Origin: Archilochus colubris
Taxonomy: Eukaryota > Chordata > Aves > Apodiformes > Trochilidae
DNA: 64,000 nucleotides
Assembly: GCA_023079485.1 (NCBI GenBank)
Contig: CM041083.1
Coordinates: 157,860,552-157,924,551, forward strand
Direction: 5' to 3'
Under the pieces are notes generated by a model. That model searched no databases and was not told where the DNA came from. It saw only the letters and a program-made list of their open reading frames with translations. Position numbers and translations under genes: made by a program. Of the stretch, positions 61,474 through 64,000 are shown in pieces (the first letter of the stretch is position 1; each line of letters begins with the position of its first letter).

Positions 61474-64000
61474 TTCCAACAGCGCATCAGGCCTGAATCT
61501 GCATGGGTTGTTTCCTTCTAATGAGTCTTCATCAAGAATAAAGACTAATAATGCTTTCAAAAAAGCTTGAACGTTTGCACTGTGTCCAGTACATGTGTGT
61601 GTTTATTGGAGAATATAATTTGGCTCACAGAACCTAATGAATAATAACAATAAGGCTGAGGAGCAGATGTGGAGTTCAAGGTTGTTAATAAATGTTATAT
61701 AAATAAAGGTTTTGAAATAGCAGATAGGCTGAGTGTAAAACTCTGAAGAACATCATGACAAATTACAGCTTCTCTCCAGGAGACTAAAAATCCATGACAC
61801 ACGTTTTGCCAAGAATCCCAATTTCAGTTTGATTTGTCTTCAGGGAATAGTGGCCCTTGACAGAGAAGAAATGTCTTATTTCATGATAGCATTAATATAT
61901 TGGAGGGTTTAACTAATTCTGGTAATTTTATTTTTTTTTTTTCATCTTCTGATATCTTTAATCTTGTCTGTCTGCCTATAGTTCGAGAGGAAGATTCAAG
62001 AAAATCAGGAGCTTTGCAATAAAGTGGAAAATTTTTCTTTTGATGTTAGCAGCCCGGTCATACGGATAACTAAGTGATTTTTACAGTTTGCAAAATTTTA
62101 GCAATCATAGGTCAAAAGGCTGAACACTTTCTGATACTGGAAAATTGTTTACATGTTAAAAATGTTTTACATGTTAAAAAACTAAACAGTAATATGCTTA
62201 TCATTGGTTATGTGACACATCTAGGAAAAATTAAATACTGAAAAACCCCCTCAGTCCAGCAGTAAATATTTTTTTGAGAAGGCACATCTGAGCCCCACTG
62301 ATGCTATGGTTGAATGATTGTCAAGGAAGCAGGGAAAGTTTGAAACTGCATGGAAGGTTTTTCCTTTGTCAGAGTGGGTGTGTTAAATTTTCAGATGGGG
62401 AATGGTTTTGAAAAATAAGTACCTGAACTTTCATCCATGTGTAGTTTGATGAAGCAGAGATGTTTAATGAGAGTATCCAGAAATGCTGGTGTAATTTATT
62501 TTTGTGGTTTCTTTTTTCCCATTAGATGGCATCTAAAAAAGCCTAGCATCAAAAAATGTGTCCTTGCACACTATCTGTAGCCCACTCTATCACAAATGAT
62601 CCAATTAATGGCAAAGATACCTAAAGAGGAATTTAGGCACTTTTATAAAACCTAAATCCAAATTTGTTTTCCAGAACCTCTCTTCTATGTACCAGAAAAC
62701 TTGTAGAGTACTTGAGATCTTTCCTGCAATGGATCATTGGATCTGTATAAAAAACTTTACCATTCTTCTTGCCATGCCAGGTCTCTTGGATCTGGATAGT
62801 GATGGATCTGTGAAATTTTGTGGCTTGGAGTCCCTTTAGTCTCTTCTGCAGGTGCACAGTTAGGTGTACAAAGCTTCAAGGATGGAGGAGAGCTGCTCTA
62901 TAATCAGATTAATCTGGGACAATGTGGAAATAGAAGATAGCAGCAAAGACATTCCTTCAGTATACTTGCTGGATTGATGAAGAGCCGAAGAACTCTGGTA
63001 TAAAAAGAGAATACTTTACTTAGCTAGATCTTTTCCTTGTGTTCCAGTTTCTTTAGGGGAAGAAAAGTCCCTGCTGCCTCCATTCCCCTGCTTGATTTCT
63101 GTCCCTACAGAAGACATTCTGATTCTGTATTAGAAACCAGGTGAGTTTTTAAACAGTCTTGATGGTCTCTGAGTTAAAAGACAGAAAGTGAGATGCCCAA
63201 AGCATGTGTTCTCCTCTGACTATCTTGGATGTCTCACACTACACTGGAAGAGGCAGAAAAAATACTGCCTCCCCACCACCACCAGTTTCCTCCTTCAGCT
63301 TTCCTCGGATGCCATTCATGTGAAAACTGGTACACTTGTTCCCATGGAGGATTTTGTTGTGAGAAAACTGGTATTTTACTACAGAAGGCTTTAGTATTAT
63401 TTTTTTTTTATGTTACTTTGGTAAACAGATAAAAGTTCAAATGCATTATCAATCACATACCTCTGTAGATTTTCCAAATATTAGTATTTTAAGTAGTTGG
63501 CTGTTTGAGATTATAATGCTACAAGTCTGGTTAGCTGGTTTCCCATCCTTAATTCCAGGGTTTGAACTACGTATGGGGATAATGTAATTCAAAGTTTCAG
63601 GGGTGGAAACTCCTTAGAGGAATCAGAAGTTATGAAAGCAGACCAGAGTTTTCTGGAATATTTATCTTGCAGTCAAGGTTGACTACTGATTTCAATGGCA
63701 CCATTATTTATGGCAACATTATTGCTATTTAAATTCCTATCTCTGGTTTTCAAAGTCACTGATTCTACTTGTCCTTAATTGGCTTCTTTGCATAATGCTT
63801 CAATCTTTTAATTAATATTTCCTCCTTCTTCTGTTTCTTTGGGGTATTTTGACATGTCAACAGTATTTTTTCCCCACCAGGAAAAAGTGCTTGGATTCCA
63901 GAAAACCTTTGCATTTTCTTTTCAGAAATTAATCTGTTGTTTGGGGTTGTTTTGGTTTTTGTTTTTAATATTCCCAGGTATGTAGCTTTAAAATGTTTGC

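Larger units (their letters stand above)
57080..64000. other. Intergenic DNA upstream of SLAIN1
   Basis: AT-rich flank with short unrecognised open frames only. It contains an ancient CR1 remnant (59960-60490), an A19 run (58982-59000) and an 11-bp minisatellite (61441-61473). In mammals SCEL lies upstream in the same orientation. I looked for its LIM-domain exons on the minus strand and found none, so any SCEL orthologue would begin beyond the window. Confidence 0.65.

Noticed and set aside
63229..63432. Cys/His-containing plus-strand frame that looks vaguely like a LIM domain, considered as an SCEL exon
   Set aside because: Cysteine spacing does not fit LIM zinc fingers, the strand is opposite to that expected for SCEL, and no splice context supports it.

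Overview
The window is vertebrate nuclear DNA, almost certainly from a bird. It holds CR1 retrotransposon tails, two avian-type ERVL-like solo LTRs, a low overall repeat load, one GC-rich CpG island, and a gene split into short exons by long AT-rich introns. The LTR families resemble ones I associate with songbirds, but that finer placement is inference.

One protein gene can be rebuilt with confidence. It is SLAIN1 on the minus strand, complete in eight coding exons from the start codon at 56609 to the stop at 7058. Every junction has GT-AG splice sites and keeps the frame. The joined reading frame is 1788 nt (595 residues plus stop). It has an N-terminal coiled coil, the conserved SLAIN-family blocks, the literal S-L-A-I-N residues, and the family C-terminus ending DGNWRDGCY. 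SLAIN proteins track growing microtubule plus ends and bind EB proteins and CKAP5 (ch-TOG).

Layout: 1-6.0 kb, downstream intergenic DNA. 6.0-7.06 kb, SLAIN1 3' UTR with three poly(A) hexamers and a (TG)12 tract. 7.06-12.5 kb, exons 8, 7 and 6, with an antisense solo LTR in intron 7. 12.5-23.3 kb, intron 5, with a second antisense LTR abutting a CR1 tail. 23.3-28.0 kb, exons 5, 4 and 3. 28.0-52.8 kb, the 24.8 kb intron 2, with one CR1. 52.8-56.6 kb, exons 2 and 1. 56.0-57.1 kb, CpG-island promoter. 57.1-64 kb, upstream intergenic DNA with a decayed ancient CR1.

I did not find a new biological system. The points most worth a second look are a 14-serine tract in exon 7 that abuts an EB-binding type S-x-I-P, three [ST]xIP motifs in that exon, four consecutive frame-neutral exons (3-6), an open in-frame 5' extension of exon 1, a tight G-quadruplex motif, and an unexplained 279-codon open frame downstream of the gene.
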